Both the position numbers and the translations under genes were made by a program. Of a stretch of 16,535 bases of DNA, positions 15,951 to 16,535 are shown in pieces. The notes beneath the pieces were generated by a model. That model saw only the letters and a list, made by a program, of their open reading frames with translations, was not told where the DNA came from and searched no databases. Source of the stretch: an uncultured Bacillota bacterium (lineage in GTDB: Bacteria > Bacillota > Clostridia > Christensenellales > UBA1242); contig CAMUNJ010000011.1 in assembly GCA_947090235.1 (NCBI GenBank), positions 1 to 16,535 on the forward strand. Direction: 5' to 3'. Within the stretch, counting starts at the first letter, position 1. Each line of letters opens with the position of its first letter.

Positions 15951-16000
15951 AATAAATCCCTTTATCAAAATATTTTAAATGCCAACTTTTATATAAATAA

Positions 16001-16031
16001 ATTATAACAGAAAATCCCCCTCCCGCGTCAA
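16001..16031 (-). promoter_or_regulatory. Promoter of the 1034-residue GLUG gene (extended -10)
   Basis: On the minus strand TTGACG (16031-16026) precedes TATAAT (16006-16001) by 19 nt. The -10 is preceded by TG at the extended -10 position (TGTTATAAT), which can compensate for the long spacer. The start would be near 15994, giving a leader of about 44 nt with AAAGGGA before the ATG. The spacer contains a G-rich run (GGGAGGGGG on this strand) that is one arm of a large inverted repeat. Confidence 0.7.
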
Positions 16032-16083
16032 GCAAATAATATTAATTTTATAAATTTATTCGGCTTTCCGCGTTTGGGGGATT
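16013..16083. repeat. Long imperfect inverted repeat with GC-rich arms overlapping the GLUG promoter
   Basis: AATCCCCC (16013-16020) pairs with GGGGGATT (16076-16083). After a symmetric 3x3 mismatch, CGCG (16024-16027) pairs with CGCG (16069-16072). After a 2x2 mismatch, AAGC (16030-16033) pairs with GCTT (16063-16066), then AATAA (16035-16039) with TTATT (16056-16060), leaving a 16-nt AT loop. The left arm lies in the -35/-10 region of the GLUG promoter. It lies between the ypeB terminator and the predicted transcription start, so it is more likely a DNA-level control element or a small repetitive palindrome than an mRNA leader structure. Confidence 0.65.
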
Positions 16084-16105
16084 ATTTGACAAATACACTT
16101 TCAAC

Positions 16106-16130
16106 AAAAAAGTGGCCAAGCCACTTTTTT
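16106..16130. terminator. Intrinsic terminator of ypeB
   Basis: An 11-bp stem (16106-16116 with 16120-16130; core AGTGGC/GCCACT) with a 3-nt CAA loop is flanked by T-runs on both strands. It overlaps the ypeB stop codon (16131-16129) by two bases, so the ribosome finishes translation at the base of the hairpin. Confidence 0.85.
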
Positions 16131-16535
16131 ACATTAATTTATTCCCATTTTCGGTTTGAATAACACGAAGAATATTTTCATCTTGTCCTGTTTTTGCATT
16201 AATATAGAAATAATATTCATTATTATCATTATCACAAGCAAACTCAAAACATAACACTTCTCGATTATAATCAAGCGGGGCAAGCACAATCCTTTCACTT
16301 TTGATAACAAAGTTTTCTGGTATTCTCGCTCTTGCCTTATCTTGGCTATATGAAGCACTTTCAAGTTGGCGAGTTGTATGATTTGTGAAATATGATGTTG
16401 CATCATAGCCGATAACAGTTCCATTATTAAGGTCAATCTTAACTTTTACAAGGTCTGGATACAAAACTACACCATTTTGTGTTGGAGCAATATTGAAATA
16501 TGCTTGACTATCTATTGTATCAGTCCAAACTACAA
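16129..16535 (-). CDS. ypeB: Germination protein YpeB, C-terminal part (5' end beyond window)
   Basis: YpeB is a spore-associated protein with C-terminal PepSY domains. In Bacillus it is mutually dependent on the cortex-lytic hydrolase SleB for localisation and stability. The last 134 residues are present, beginning VVWTDTIDSQAYFNIAPTQN and continuing past the window edge. Features matching the YpeB C-terminus are AYFN followed by NGVVLYPD, VKVKIDLNNGTVIGYDATSY, KARARIPENF, REVLCFEFAC and the PepSY-like end YYFYINAKTGQDENI. An internal TTG codon at 16464 is not a start, because the frame is open and family-like upstream of it. If complete, it supports a spore-forming organism or recent ancestry from one; a sleB-like gene would be expected upstream of it, outside the window. 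Confidence 0.85.
   Translation of the reverse strand, partial: VVWTDTIDSQAYFNIAPTQNGVVLYPDLVKVKIDLNNGTVIGYDATSYFTNHTTRQLESASYSQDKARARIPENFVIKSERIVLAPLDYNREVLCFEFACDNDNNEYYFYINAKTGQDENILRVIQTENGNKLM

Noticed and set aside
15951..15968. TTG start for the 1034-residue GLUG protein at 15968
   Set aside because: The ribosome binding site AAAGGGA falls inside this extension, so the ATG at 15950 must be the start.
16086..16091. Plus-strand TTGACA as a promoter running into ypeB
   Set aside because: No -10 element lies at a suitable distance downstream; the region there is the ypeB terminator.

Overview
The window is AT-rich chromosomal DNA from a low-GC, Firmicutes-type bacterium, most likely an uncultured member of the Clostridia. 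The evidence is spoVG, the C-terminus of the spore-germination protein YpeB, strong AGGAG-type ribosome binding sites, TTG starts, and a MurE with the DNPR signature of meso-diaminopimelate addition. Genus and habitat cannot be read from the sequence.

Region 1 (1-8864, minus strand) is a compact peptidoglycan-precursor operon. In transcription order it holds an alpha/beta hydrolase, a membrane-anchored MurF-type ligase, ddl, murE, mraY, murD, ftsW and murA (cut by the window edge). Genes overlap or are separated by 1-33 nt. Together they cover UDP-GlcNAc enolpyruvyl transfer (MurA), stem-peptide addition (MurD, MurE, MurF), D-Ala-D-Ala synthesis (Ddl), lipid I formation (MraY) and glycan polymerisation at the septum (FtsW). 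murG, murC, murB, ftsQ and ftsZ are not in the window, and murA follows ftsW where murG or murC often sits. The MurF-type ligase is the main oddity: its N-terminal UDP-substrate domain is replaced by about 130 residues with several membrane segments.

Region 2 (8865-9345) is a 170-bp divergent intergenic region followed by spoVG on the plus strand. Two candidate promoters face apart with overlapping -35 elements, and a small hairpin followed by seven U's lies in the leader of the mur operon. spoVG ends at a strong bidirectional terminator shared with the next, convergent gene.

Region 3 (9350-16105, minus strand) holds two very large secreted proteins (about 1127 and 1034 residues) built from GLUG-type repeats, predicted to fold as right-handed beta-helices. 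Each has its own convincing promoter and a terminator, so they are probably two separate transcription units. Neither has an LPXTG anchor. Upstream of the second gene is a long imperfect inverted repeat whose GC-rich arms are unlike the surrounding AT-rich DNA; one arm lies between the -35 and -10 elements.

Region 4 (16106-16535, minus strand) is the 3' end of ypeB with a terminator overlapping its stop codon.

No tRNA, rRNA, CRISPR array, insertion sequence or phage gene was recognised. The candidates for something new are the membrane MurF variant, the regulatory layout between spoVG and the mur operon, and the GLUG protein pair with the inverted-repeat control region.
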